A program made the translations under genes and the position numbers. A stretch of 64,000 bases of DNA from Owenia fusiformis (lineage: Eukaryota; Annelida; Polychaeta; Sabellida; Oweniidae): positions 42,193,366 through 42,257,365 of the forward strand of contig CAIIXF020000001.1 of NCBI GenBank assembly GCA_903813345.2, read 5' to 3'. The notes beneath the pieces were generated by a model. That model had not been told where the DNA came from. It saw only the letters and a program-made list of their open reading frames with translations, and ran no database searches. Shown here piece after piece: positions 42,400-55,949 of this stretch. Position 1 is the stretch's first letter; each line of letters opens with the position of its first letter.

Positions 42400-44110
42400 T
42401 GACTCCCAAAATGACTTCCAGTATTATTTTTATTTCTGTACCAATGTTATTTCTCATTGTTGTTTTTTTTGGTAGACATTGCTTTTGACCAAAGTAAAGT
42501 GTTTATATTCACCTATCAGGATGATATAATAATTCACCTGTCGGGGTGATATAGGTAATACCTCTTGGATGATATGAATATCATCCTTGTGATATTCCCT
42601 ACTACATGCGTAAATAACTACTGACCCCCACCCCCTGGGTATTATGGGTATTGAAAAATGGTGTGATATTGGAAACACACATTTAACTCCCTGTCAGGTT
42701 TAGGGTCAATATTTGAATTTAATTTTAAATGAGCTAAATACACGAATAATGACTAAAAGGCTCTTATTCAATCACAATTCACAATGTTTAAAGTTATGTA
42801 CTAGATGTTTTTGATATATATATTTTAGAAAGGAATGAATGACAAGCATGCAGCTGGTACATTTATCATTAAGATCCAATAGAAAATAACAATTCTATAC
42901 CTTAACATAAATTACATAGATTTGACTACTCTGACATTTTTGTGTCAATTATCTCAGTAATGGCGTCACGAAACGTTAATGAGCTATTTTGCATAAATTA
43001 TACTTCATCATTTGATACCAAACATTAAATTATCTGACGAAAAAACGAAAGCGATACCTCAAGATAAAACATACCCCGAGCCTTCTTTTTGATATTTCTT
43101 TCAAAGAGGATCAGTTTCAAAACAATTTTTTGATTGTGCATGTTACCCTTTTGGAGCTCAATAAAGAAAATTATTAGACCGAAATGGCATATTTTATACA
43201 TCATTTTAAAGCTGGTATCGTACTCTTTCAAATGAATATGAAAAACAGAAAAATACATCGTAATTTTAAATAACGGGACCTTTATATAGGTACACAGCTA
43301 AGTTTTATGTTAAAAACCTTTAAAAATTGTCAGTTATGACGTCACAATAGTTATGTAAATGAGCTAATTTACATAATCTATACCTCATTGTAAAGATGTC
43401 ATCATGAGCTTTCATTTGATACCCATATTATAATTATCTGCTAGAAAATAAAAAGATATATGGGTATACATATTTTATCGTATTAACACTCATTAAAAGT
43501 GGAAGTTATTTATAGCGCCCGTTTCCATGGTAACGGCCCGAGTCAAAATTCTGTTAAACCTCAAATTTGCAATGCATGATATCAGAGCTTTCCAATGGTA
43601 CCAAGATCTTGCTGGGGGTCATTAAAATATTAAACTCCTTTATTTTAAGGCTTTGGAGGATTTTCCTACTCGTCTAGATGTGTTCTATTGACTAAACATG
43701 TGGATACCATCAGATTCCAATGGAGGCAATTGGATTCTATTGATTTTCACAAAAATACCTAAAATACACTATGACCTGAATCAATTGCAAATTAAATGAT
43801 TTTCACGTTAGATCATGGTTTTGGGCTATATGGGGTTTGTTTTTCTTGACTGGTATGCACTTAGAGTTTGCTTTTTCTTGCTAAGTTCCATTACAACTTT
43901 AGGTTCATTCCCTTTGGCACAAGTGCTTATATATTCACAATATGACACAAATGGTATATCACATCAGATGTGCAAATACAAAGTTTGCAATCGATTCAGG
44001 TCATACTTCAAATTAAAAGATTATGCATTTTTTCATCATTTTCTCCTACAAAATTGCTATAGAAAAACTTTTCAAAAGCAACTTTTACACTTATGAAATC
44101 CCATACAACT
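42400..44110. other. Old repeats, no gene seen
   Basis: Diverged words such as ATGAGCTAATTTACATAAT and CATTTGATACC recur near 42,979-43,020 and 43,361-43,430, suggesting an old duplicated element. A 93-codon plus frame at 43,815 has no recognisable similarity. Confidence 0.35.
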
Positions 44111-44180
44111 TTGTAAATCCAAAGTAGACTAATCTGACGTCATTTTTGTAAATCCAAAGTAGACTAATCTGACGTCATTT
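44111..44180. repeat. Tandem 35-bp repeat with CRE-like core
   Basis: Two perfect copies of TTGTAAATCCAAAGTAGACT followed by AATCTGACGTCATTT. A related ATACAAATCTGACGTCATTT recurs near 44,300. Confidence 0.75.
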
Positions 44181-44399
44181 TCCTGCGCGCGCATAGAAGT
44201 ACACGTTAATGCTTTGTTGAATACGCGTCGCGTCTGTAAATTGCACGAATATGATAATCTCATATAAAAACCTGAAAACTTAACACTGGCCCACAGGAAA
44301 TATACAAATCTGACGTCATTTATCTGCGCGCGTATTGAAGTTCACGTTCAAGTTTTGTTAATACGTGTAGCTTAACCTCTCTACCGAGGGAAATTAACG

Positions 44400-47300
44400 C
44401 CATTACAGATGATCAGGCATGATGTGAATTATAGTTGAACGTATTGTGCTACTGCCTTCAAATATTGAAAACGCTAACTTTTCATGGGAACGCATGTTAT
44501 TATGATGGCAATATACTTAAAAAGGCAATTCCGGGTATTTAAGCACCCTAATGCGGGGGATGTGCTACAATGTAGATCTTAAAATGTATTTTGATTGATG
44601 TGATACAGTTTTCACAACTTATAGATAATTGGTTTATCTTCATATGTACCTTTCATACAAATTGGGTGAGAGTTAGCATGCCTATAACATTTTGTCCATT
44701 ACTTTTGAATCACCTCTCGTAGATATAAGGCATGCCATGATTGATCAATATACACGTATGCTTAGATCAATAGATGAATCGTTTGATAGACCTATCAATA
44801 GACAGATCAATAGTTAGATTGATATATCAAGATCAATAGATTAATAAATCGATAGATAGATCAATACACTGAAAACGGCTTAAAGTGTGCGCCAAAGTTT
44901 AAAACTGCGCAGGCGCAGCGCTCTCGCTAACCTATATAAAGAGATTACAGGGTACAGGCTTCAGAGGTAAGCCAGGAAGGTGAACAACTATCGTCCCGTG
45001 TTGATTTCCCGTATAATCGTAACCAGGCAGGTTTCACCATTGGAATTGAAAATAACTATTAGATATACTCTGTAGATGTTTATATATGAAGGTTATAAGT
45101 GTATGCATCAATCAAATGGCTCATTTTGAACATATAAAAAGTATTTGTGTTTTGTTTCCCAGGGAATTGTATTCCATGTAGTACACACATAAATAGTGTA
45201 CATTATGTTGTACTTGAATAGCCTGGCTTATATAATATTGAAGGGCATGCTGATTGTACACACGAGTACATGCATGAAGGCCTAATATTGATATTGCTTG
45301 CATACCTAAGTAAAAAATAAACTCTTCTAATCCCCTAATGTAAACACGGCGGTATACGTAGCCCGATTTATCGGGGGCTTTAAGTGTGAAACAAATTTTG
45401 TTAAAAATTCAAAAAAGCATTAAAATTATTTTTTCAAATAGACATGTAGTATGTATCTATATACATTTATACACACGTTACCCAAAGCATTGAAGTAAAC
45501 TCCGAGGAACAATAGGTGGAAATTCAAATTGAAATTAGGGCCCGTCTCAAACGTGACGATTTTCACATTTTCAGTCCGTGATTAATATGCCAAAATATTC
45601 ACATTAGAATGCAGCATTTTCAAAAAGCCAATGGCTTTCCTTATGCTACTCTACTGTCCTTTAAAATCATAAATGAATTTGGACTATAAGTATTTCCCTT
45701 TTGATGTGCATCACTTGTCAACATGAAACATCCAAATCCATCATTTTTCTCGATTTTTTTCATACGTTTTGTTTTTTGTCTGAGTAAAATTAAAAGGGGT
45801 CAACCCTATTGGAACATGAATCGATTCGATCATGAAAAATGATGCTTTAGACGAATAGAAAATGATAAAAAATTTATTTGGGGAGCATTGATCATTAGGC
45901 TGGTTCACCTTTTTTCCGCGTGTCGATTTTCACAAGAAAATTGGAAACAAATGAAAATGAGTTATATGTTCACTTAAGAGAAGTCTTAATTCACGAATGG
46001 GCATTTTTGATGACTATAGCTAGCTGAATTGAGAAACAAGTTTGTATTTGTGTCTTATATTATCACATTTATGTTTAATTTTCCGTCAAAACTCGACATA
46101 AACCATGAATCAGTGAATAGCAGAATCGTGCCGTGTTTCACTATCTCCAAGGAAAAAGCAGTTACGTACATGTGACATATGTGGACTCATATGCAATCAT
46201 GGTTTACATGTACTGAGCACATCTTTTCTACTTTCAATAACTATGTGCACACCACATTATCTTTTTCAAATCAACTTAACCAAAACCTTGAACTGATTCA
46301 AGAAACCAGCACTTTACATTTTATATCGATGGTGCAAATGCCATGTCGTCAAGCACCCAATTGCAATCACCCTAGTTCTCTTTTAATCTCTAATAGTATA
46401 TGAGGCAAGACACTTTGATTTCGATTTGTTTTTACAATTTGAGAAACTTTTACTATGGGTGTAGACCAGCTGCAGGGTGACGTAGTGAAGTCTTTCCTGC
46501 ATGCAACACAAACAGCAGGGCAACCATACATGTTCATCCCAAATGACATTAACGGCATTCAATCATGCATCAGAAATGTCCTTTTTAAAGATTTCAAATT
46601 TCAAGAGAGACTTTTTCATTTAAAATCTGTTACATCTACTTGATTGTACGTTATCATTTGAAAGAAATAAGAATGGTATTGCTGACTTTTTTAAGTCTGA
46701 CGTAGCCAAAGCATGAAAATTATCTGAACTGCATCCTCCTAAGCAGGTATCCAGAACCGTAAGAAAGAATATATTCTGGATTTTGAAGCCCTGTGATCGG
46801 AGGATGCTGGACTGTGAATATGAAATTTTCTTTTGGTCTGCGTAGCGCTTCCTCGATGCCCCGATCTCATCACAAGGACATTTTTATGGCAACTGAAAGC
46901 GTTCTTATTGTTGTTTTTTGCTTCATTCGAGCTGAGTTAAGTCGGCAGTCCGAGAACGAATTTCTTTGGCAGACTCGATACTTTTTCAACGGTTTCTGAT
47001 ATCACATCACATAACTCTAAGCATAAACTCAATTCTTTCCTGTGATTTTCAGTTTTCTTTGAAGTTCTGGAAGTTTAATGTTCAGTGCAATGCGTTACCC
47101 CGGTTTTGTTTTAGAGAAAGAGAACATTGAAAGAATTAATCTCGCTTTGTTGCCTACATTCTCGAAGCGTGCATTTTGTGTTTCCTATTTCTTTTTGTTG
47201 TCGGTTGGCGATATATTTCAAAGAGGAGTGTATTTTTGCATTGCTTGCCTTACATTTTCTTTATTGTTCTCGGGCATTGCTTAGTTTTTGCTTTTCTCTG

Positions 47301-48680
47301 TTTCTTTTCCAACGAATTGCGTTTCGCGAAGGCATATTGAATATTACAGATCATATGTACAGATCGTGCAAATGGAATTGAAATAAAAATTAATTATAAC
47401 ACAAAAACATCGTTAAAAAGCTGTAATCGTTCATATTACTTAACTAGGGGTTTCGGTTTATGCTGTTCTCCATTAATAATAATTGCATCCATTGAAAAGA
47501 AATCAGAATGCAAACATTGAGGGACTTTATGATTGAATTCAGCGATCCCCGGGAATACACTGAACGAAACGTTATTTACTGAGGGTCAACTATTTTGGGC
47601 TTTAATGGTCTTCATATTACATTTTTTGTTATGACTTTTCCGATAAATTATGCTTACGGAATTCCCAAATAACTTGTCATTTGCTTTCATGTTACATATT
47701 ATTGTAAAGACGTTTAAAATATAAAAAGCACATTTACAAAAGGGCAAATTCGTTAGCCGTTATCGTTTCCTTGTCTATGAGTTGAGCTTTATGCGTAATT
47801 ACTAAATAACTGTTAAACATGTGTTTTAAGAATATGGGTCATCATATAAAATTAAACCAATCCATCTGGGATTTATAAAAATGGCTAATTACTGCTTTGA
47901 GTTCAATGCTATAATCGTGACGTTTTTCACGCGTGACGTTTGTCACAGTTTCGCACAATATCAGTTCATAGATGTGGTAATGCTGGCTATTTCGAAAATC
48001 CTTTTATGTTATGATGGAGTGGACACATTGTTTTTCTTGAAATGTGTCCCATTTCCAACAAGACTACTGCCAATATATGAGTAATATCATGGTCGTTTTT
48101 CACAAGCAAAACGGTGATTTTGAGAATTTTTCAGATCATGCTCATTATCATTCAATCACAACTATTATCACGATTTGTAACACAATGGTCTGATAAACTG
48201 AACTGAAGACTTGATAACCACGGACAATTTATTTATCTCGAGTTTCCCTTCTGCCGTCTTGGCCTGTTTTAACGACCGTGACGTTTTTCACAGAATAAAT
48301 TTTACATTTACTATAATGGGTACATATAATCGGTAGTCGGTGAGAAGCAAATACACTGCTGTCATCACACTCTGACTGAATGTTTTCTATGCCAACAGAA
48401 CCAAAATGAAAAGATGCGACCATTTATAAGTGAGATATGACATGTTTTCACGGGTGTGTTGTCCTGTTACATCAACAAAATTCACGAAATTCACAACTTA
48501 TTCGCGAGTTATCAAAGTTATTTACAACCGGAATGATCAATAAGTATGCTGACCGAATCTAGATAAAGGCATTTTATTTTAAAATACATAAAACAATGAG
48601 AAAAAATCATTTTAGTTGTAGCTATTTTCAATTACATGAAAAATACTCATTTTTAACATTTATTGGTTTTGAATGAATAG
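44400..48680. other. Intergenic, no gene seen
   Basis: AT-rich. ATCAATAGA-type simple repeats lie at about 44,740-44,870. Several ORFs of 60-84 codons exist near 46.2-48.4 kb, without recognisable family, splice context or start context. Confidence 0.35.
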
Positions 48681-48815
48681 ATATATCGTTAGATAAGTCA
48701 AAAGATATATTGAAAGATAGAACGATAGATTTGCCGAAAGGTAGATCGATCGAAAGATCGATCGATAAATAGATCTAAAGATTGAAAGAAATTGATAAAT
48801 AGATCTAAACATACT
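48680..48815. repeat. GATA/GATC-rich simple repeat
   Basis: Imperfect runs of GATAGAT, GATCGAT and the word GATAAATAGATCTAAA (twice). Confidence 0.5.
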
Positions 48816-49218
48816 TTAATAGACACATTTCAAATATTTTCTTTACTTCTTGTTGACTTTCTTTCAGGATTTCATTATATCGATTTTTTTCGAAATTTCA
48901 AAATGGCGTAGCATCTAAATCTAATTTCAAATCGGATCACAGATTCAAAATCTTGAGAAAATTTTCTATAATTTTGATACCTCAAACGGTGATGTTTTGT
49001 TGACCTACTTTCTGGACACTATTTCTCAAAACTGGGTCAAAATACCTTGTGAAGGCAAAAGGCTAACACCGCTAACACTGCTAACACAGTGATTTAGCAT
49101 ACTCTTGGCTATCTGTATACTAAATTTCAAAAATATGTAAGTTGTCAGAATCGTAAAAATAAGAAAAATCAAAGATTTGACCTGGATTTTGACTTTGGCA
49201 TCTTAATGTCCAAATTTC

Positions 49219-50098
49219 AAAGGAGTGGTATCGATATGGAGAACTGAATTAAACAATGTTTTTCTCTTAAACCAATCATTGAAAACATTCCGTAAAAAAC
49301 ACGGTATTTTATGTAATATTGACTGATTGACAACAATTTAATGCGAAAATTATTTAGAAATATTTTATATTACTGTTTTTGTTAAAATTTTTGTTTTCTT
49401 AGTGCAATTGTTTTTGCTCCTTTCTACCAATTCTTGAGAATGAAATAAAATGTCTTTCCGAACCTTGTTGGAACAAAATAGCATATACCGCATGTTTTTA
49501 GACCTCTCAATATTAAAGTTATACAAAGTAATGTTTGGTTGATTTTAAAAAAGTATTCAAAAAATTAAAACAAAAATCCCCCCAAAATAGATGAAAATAA
49601 AGATAAACCTTTTATTTCATTAACAAGATATTTTTTTAAAATCAACCAAAATTTCCTTTGTACAATTACAATATTGTATACAAAGTAATGTTTGGTTGAT
49701 TTTAAAAAAGTATTCAAAAAATTAAAACAAAAATCCCCCCAAAATAGATGAAAATAAAGATAAACCTTTTATTTCATTAACAAGATATTTTTTTAAAATC
49801 AACCAAAATTTCCTTTGTACAATTACAATATTGTTGTGTTTATGTCGTTTGTTCCAATGAGGTTAGGAAAGATGTTTCATTTCACTCTGGAAACATGATA
49901 CCGAGAACAAAACAAGTGTTTGATGTGTTTTCTAAAACAATATAGATGAAAGTATATATTTTTTTTCTAATTATATTGTTACCATTCAAAAGATGACCAT
50001 TAAATTGACGATGTTATGTGTCAATTTTAGATTCTTTTTATGACTGCTTTAAGAGAAACGTGTGTTCAAAAAGTTCTCCATATCGATACCACTCCTTT
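49219..50098. mobile_element. 880-bp element with perfect 27-bp inverted ends
   Basis: AAAGGAGTGGTATCGATATG followed by GAGAACT at 49,219 is perfectly complementary to the sequence ending at 50,098. No coding capacity. It lies within a repeat whose uninterrupted relatives at 27-30 kb show where the insertion happened. The exact target duplication is unclear because the terminal AAA may belong to the flank. Confidence 0.8.
49521..49834. repeat. Near-identical 157-bp tandem duplication, each copy a hairpin
   Basis: ATACAAAGTAATGTTTGGTT at 49,521 recurs at 49,678. Within each copy TTTGGTTGATTTTAAAAAA pairs with TTTTTTAAAATCAACCAAA. It sits inside the 880-bp TIR element. Confidence 0.85.
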
Positions 50099-50149
50099 AG
50101 CTATTATATCAGATGCTGACACCGTTTTGCCGGAAGGTAGAGATAAATA

Positions 50150-52290
50150 ATTTTTGACCATGCATCATGTTAGCCTAACCTGGTAGGTCTAAGAAAATAT
50201 AAGGTGTTCGGCTTTAAAGTGGTAAAAACAAATTTCGTGGCAAAATTGGACCTAAATGTCTAAGATTTCAAGGGTACTATAATATTATTTCATAACATAA
50301 AATATATTTGCTATTGTTCTGATTTCTACAGGATATGTTGCAAGTACAGAGATGAAATATATCCTCAAGTTTTAGGCTCATAGCTGTAGTCTCAGAAAAA
50401 TTACAATTAATAGGAAAAATATGCAATTTTAGTCATTTTTTAGTCTCGCCTATTTTGTATTTGTAGCTTCAGGCAAAACATGAAAGATTTAATAGCTCAA
50501 TGTAATATTATAAAACCATTTCAAGGTATGTGTGATATTGCATATCAACAATGGACGCGTATCACAATCACCATTCATGTGCTTATCCATGATGCATATT
50601 TATTTGTTCATTTATTTACTTATTTATTTATTATGAAGTGTTAATTTTGTGTGTTGTTATATATACTGTTTTCTGTTGTATTGATATATTGTAAAATTAG
50701 TGTTTACTTTGTGTACACTTAACCTTTTATGGGTATGAATGTGTAATAAAGTTCATAAATCTAAATCTATCATCAAAAATGTGTATCAAAAGAAAGCAAA
50801 TCAATGCATTTGAAACATCTCCAAATGTTATTCGACATTGTAATTCATTTAGAACTAGAATATAGGACTCAACATATTTCATATGCTTGTTTTCAATTTA
50901 GTACATGTTATCAATTGAAATCTTATAGTAGTACTAAAGGAATTGAATTTTTTTAATTACTTCCTCCCGTTGAAACACCACTGTTTTAAATGGATCTTAT
51001 TGGTAGATGTAATATCACTGAACATAGTATTGCTCGTTGAGCTCATTTTTCAAGAGAGTTTTTTTGTATTTAAAGTTTTCTTTTAGATAATAAATAAGCA
51101 AAAATATCATGAACTTTAATAGCAATCACATTTTATATGATTTCAACTGAAAAATAATATCAAAATGGACTCCAGGTGGTTGGTATAACTCGTTAAAGAC
51201 TGTTCAATTTTTCTTAAAGTTTATTGTTACAGTCTAACAATTTAAATTAGTGTATATTTGTTATGATATCATCATTGAGTGTTTCTAAAGTTGTTGAGCA
51301 TCACACAACATTACAGATTTTTTTATTAATCTGAGATTTCAGCAGGGGTCTAATTTACAAAATAATCAATCATAAAAAATATTTCAAAAATGTGAAAATG
51401 TTATTAGTGAACAATGGCTATTTGATTATTTCTTGACACTTTTTGTTTTTGATACAATAAAAATCTAAAACTATCTAATTTCACTGTTTTCTGGTAGGAG
51501 GTTCCTAGGGGTACAATGCTATTCAGTGATTTCTATCCACTTCCAAAGTGTTTGAGTCAACTAGAAAAATGATAAAAAGTTTCCATTTCAATTTCAGTGA
51601 GGGGTGCCATAGGGGATGAAGTCGCACCCATCACACCTCCGTTCCCCATCTGATGGGCCTGTACATTAATGTATGTTCATAGATTCAACTTTATTGCCAA
51701 TAAGATCATGATAAGATCATGATGATTCAAAAGAAAAGAAGATTATGAATCAAAACAGGTTTGACATGAAAAGTGCAATCCCGGGAAACCCCTATGACAA
51801 AGATAATTAAAAACCATAGATTACACAACAAATAAATAGTATTCTTTTACTTGTCAAATCATGAAGAGCAATATTGATATGCAATGAAGGTGAAATAAAT
51901 GCGACAATTATATTTTCTAAAATGAACTAAAAAGTACAGACAAACAGACGGTCTCATTTTCAATATAGCAAGAAGAATAAATATGTCATGCTAATTACCT
52001 TTCAAGCAACCTATTCAATAATAGATCATCAGTCATTTAGTTCAAGAATATCAATATTTAATATTTTAAAATTTTTAAAGACCCCTGTTGGAGCCTTCAT
52101 TAATAAGTAAACGGTAATGTTGACAGTTGCTCAACAGATGTAGGAATATGAATGTATGTACGAATATGTGCTTTAGCATTTAAACGTATCAAAAAGGGTG
52201 GTGAATCAACGGGAGGAAACAGCTTAACTAAGGCTTATCCTAACATTTCCTTGAGCTCTATAGAACCATTTCTAGTCATTCCTGAAATTT
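50150..52290. other. Intergenic, no gene seen
   Basis: AT-rich sequence with stops in all frames; no repeats beyond short TTTATTTA-type runs near 50,595-50,640. Confidence 0.4.
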
Positions 52291-52354
52291 TAGATTTCTA
52301 AGACATCAACTCTTTTTGGGTCACATTTGATATAATATCCATAAAATATATAAG

Positions 52355-52440
52355 ATGACCTTTCTTATTAGCCATAATACATTCATTTATAACATCTAAA
52401 CCCTGAGATAATGAACTATTTGTGTCATACACAGTAAAAC
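52355..52440 (-). pseudogene. Possible class C receptor ectodomain fragment
   Basis: Minus-strand translation reads GFTVYDTNSSLSQGLDVINE, which resembles the G-x-x-I-x-D-T-C/S-xx-xx-A-L segment of class C GPCR ligand-binding domains. The open frame continues upstream into an inverted-repeat element (52,438-52,690), where the extended similarity may be chance. No splice sites support an exon. Weak. Confidence 0.2.
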
Positions 52441-52755
52441 CGCGGTGGAAATTAGGCGTGTCATGATCTAATTTCCAGACGAAACGGACGGCCATGACAA
52501 AACAATGTCTGAACACCGAGACAAATTCGTGTTGTCCTATTTTAGTGACGGGTTTACGTACAAGGAGATTACTCATCTTCTTGGCTTTCGTCATGATTTA
52601 TACCGAATGGCTGAGCATATGTTTCTCCAATTTTGAAGAGCTCTATAATTAGGTCATGACACACCCAATTTCCACCGCGGTGAAAATAATTTCCACCGCG
52701 GTGGAAATCATTTTTTACGCGTAGTAAATAGTTTCTACCGAGGTGGAAATAATTT
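52437..52755. mobile_element. Inverted-repeat element with palindromic TTTCCACCGCGGTGGAAA ends
   Basis: CACCGCGGTGGAAATTAGG at 52,438 pairs with CCCAATTTCCACCGCGGTG ending near 52,683; the match runs about 34 bp and includes GTGTCATGA. Further copies of the self-complementary box follow at 52,688-52,755 (TTTCCACCGCGGTGGAAAT and degraded versions). Confidence 0.6.
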
Positions 52756-53183
52756 TCACCAAGCTGTAAATTCATGTAAAATTTTTAAATAAAAAATTAA
52801 AAAAAAATTATTCGAGGAAATTTTTTAATTAAAACTAAAATTCTTAATTCCGAAAAAATGCATGTCCCTTATAAGGCTTCGTACAGTCGAAATATTGCTT
52901 TTGTGTACAGAGTCCCTCGTTTTAGCGGCGTTTTGGTCCCTTTAAACGCAGCAATTTTGAAAAGTCCTATGCAACTGTTCGAAATTTACCAAAACGCCCC
53001 GTTGTCTTCCAAAACGCCCCGCCGAGTCTATGACCACAAACGTACGTCTTCAAGTTTAGAATACATCGATTACAGCATGTCATGCTAAATTCATGCATTT
53101 TCAACATAAATGTATTATAAATTATCGGAACAGAGCGGACCAATTAATGTAATGATGTACGGTCATGTTACCAGAGGCATATA

Positions 53184-54019
53184 CACTCCCCTCGATAAGT
53201 TTGGCAACCTTAGCTCCCCATTGAACTACGTGTTAAAGCCTCTTTACGTTTGAATTTTTATTTACTCAACCGGCGATGAAATAACTTATAATATTGATGG
53301 AAACGTAACTTGACTTTATTTCCAATACCTCCAAATTTTCCAATTTTTTCCCTCAATTACAATAGGTCGAAAATTGATGATAGATTTGATGAATTTTTGA
53401 AACTCGTCATTCCCATGTAATCCAATGGGAAAGGGAGGGCCCGGGGCAAATCAGAAATCAGGATATCTTTTCAGTAAAAGATTCAGCAAAAATATTTTTA
53501 TATAGAAAATTGAATTGTCTCACTTTTGTACACTAAGTGTTTAGTTTATTTCATGAATATTAAAGTTACATCGCTTCAAAGTCATTTTTGAAAATAAATT
53601 TTCGCCTCCTGTGTTCTTTCAAATGGAGAGGTTTTTTGAAAAACAATTTTGACTTTAAAGCCCTATAACTTTGTTAAATAAAATTAGCAAATTCAATTGC
53701 CTGCCCAACTCGTATTTTTTGCAAGGACTCGGATGGATGGATATTTTGTCATATGACTTGCGGCAAACCTACCATTTCCCATTGGTTAACATGGGAATGT
53801 CGATTTTCAAAAATTCATCAAAATCATCAATTTTCGACTTATTGTAATTGAGGAAAAAAATTGAGAAAATTTGGAGGTATTGGAAATAAAGTCAAATTAC
53901 GTTTCCATCAATAGTAAGTACTTTCATCGCAGGTTAAGTAAATAAAAATTCAAAGGTAAAGAGGCATTAACACGTAGTTCAAGGGGGAGCTAAGGTTGCC
54001 AAACTTATGGAGGGGAGTG
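53184..54019. mobile_element. TA-flanked MITE with ~245-bp inverted ends
   Basis: The ends CACTCCCCTCGATAAGTTTG and its complement lie inside TA flanks (53,182-53,183; 54,020-54,021), typical of the Tc1/mariner superfamily. The arms reach CCCATTGG near the centre on both sides. No transposase. Confidence 0.85.
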
Positions 54020-55620
54020 TAAAACATAAAACATGTTTAATTTGATGAAAAATGCCAAGTTTCACCAGCCTTGTTTTAAAATTCGAGAAGTTATGACGCA
54101 TTGAATAAACAGTATGCTGTAACACACATTCAATTAATGAACCTAATTTATGGGACACCTCTAAATGCTAAAATGACAAATATTGTACATCACGTACTTA
54201 TTTCCTTGGTTGCATATCGATCTCATGGTCCTAACAATTAAATTGATATATAAAAATCTAAGTTAATTTTCATATTTTCAAAAAGCGTGTGTCCCGTAAA
54301 TTAATCTCGTTAATTAATTTAGGATTTCAACTAATTATAACACACAATTATATCTGTTGTAATAGATTTGTCATAATATGTCTACATGTTCTTTTAAAAT
54401 GGCAGTCCCGTAAATTAGGGCCAACATCCACAAGTTGGACTAGAATTTCTGATAACATGGACCCTTTGTCATAAAAAGCCTCGTTTTATATTGGATCGGG
54501 TATCAATATGAGATTAGTTTGCGATCAATAACTTGTTGATAAGAAGCTTACATACGAGACCAGGTTGAAGTGTCATAGTCTGACTCGTAAATTAGATACA
54601 ACTCAGTGACAGAATTTAAAGTTAAATTTTTGAAAGACTATAAGATGGATCGTGAGGTTACTAGGTATTTTTTTTATGAAAGTAGATATACTGAAGATAC
54701 GTTATATGTTACATAGCGACTGTATGCCATTTGCACGGGTAGTATCTAAAGCCCCGCTATGATTTAGAAGTCGCGAGCAAATACCCGCTGAAATCGCGAG
54801 CAATTAAAAGAAAAGAAGGGTTTTCTTTTGTTTACTTAAATTGTATGTTGTAAAAAGCGTTTTCATTTAATTTTACTCAATTATTACATGGTATTGATAC
54901 TAAAAAGCAACTTCTGCAAAAAAGGATCACGAGCTGATGTTCTGAGTTTTGTTATTTGATAATTGGAGAGAGAATGTATCATCTTGAATCTTTATCTATA
55001 TATTTCTATATTTTATAGCTGAAGAAGGTCATTGCCCTTCAGTTGAAATGGTCATAGTAATATGAAATGAAGGTATTGTGAGTTTCACTTCCTAAAGTTT
55101 CACAAAAAATTATATATTTCAAATTTAGCATATCCCTTGAGGCCCCGCTTCTACAATGAGCAATAAACTAAAGATCCCGCTGAAAACATGAGGAGGCCCC
55201 GCTGAAAACATGAGGAGGTCCCGCTGAAATCAGGAGCAAGTGGCTCTCTAAAATGGAGTGAAGACCGATTTGACTTTGCAAATCTGCCACGACTGTAGCC
55301 AACGTCATAAATATATTAATTATTGATACTCTACAGAGCACATATATATCATATATCATTGTCATTGTTATTATCGGTTCGAGCAACCCCCCCTTACCAA
55401 AAGCTGGCTACGAGCATGATTCCAATAAAACCATTTCACTTAATGTATTTCGACCTGACTCAATCGAGAAATTTACCAAGAGAAGATTTAAATCCATTCC
55501 ACGACTTTTGACAAGTTTCAAACAACTCGTTCTTCTTTGTATGCAATATATATTTATATTTCACTGAAGTTACATTATACTGTAGTTCAGTATATTACTA
55601 CCTTAGAGGATTCAGCACCA

Positions 55621-55666
55621 ATGGCGCACACGTTTGAAAAGGCAATTTATGGATCAACTGCTAGAT
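55621..55666 (+). CDS. Candidate first exon inside the CACGGG element
   Basis: CACCATGGCG is a strong Kozak context. The frame reads MAHTFEKAIYGSTAR and reaches a consensus GTAAGT donor at 55,667, with a stop directly behind it. No second exon was found. It may be the remnant of the element's transposase gene or of captured host sequence. Confidence 0.2.
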
Positions 55667-55949
55667 GTAAGTAACAAAGGAGTACATCATCCGATTATGA
55701 GTCCGAAATAATAATAATCAAATAATTTCATCATTAACAATTAATCGTAGGTTATGTGAAACGCACGTGTTACGCGGAAAACATGATGCAAATATGTGTC
55801 ATATTCTGCAATAAATATGGCATATTCACTTATGTTATGTGTATGACAGATTCAGCTGCAGTATATTGCATACCCACTAAGCAATGAGAACACGATACGG
55901 AAGTACGCAATTGTCAATTGCATTGATTGAACAAACGGGTAATCATTGT

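Larger units (their letters stand above)
48885..50150. repeat. Diverged relative of the 27-30 kb repeat, interrupted by an insertion
   Basis: 48,885-49,218 follows the same order of words as the alsin-intron repeat: a CGAAATTTC..ATGGCGTA start, TTGAGAAAATT, GACCTACTTT, GGACAC, CTCAAAA, GGGTCAAAATAC, AAGGCTAACAC, then TGACCT and GTCCAAATTT. The match resumes at about 50,099 with AGCTATTATA. The insert is a separate TIR element. Confidence 0.6.

Noticed and set aside
46367-47381. Cluster of 60-84-codon ORFs on both strands
   Set aside because: No similarity, no splice support and mutual overlap; consistent with chance.
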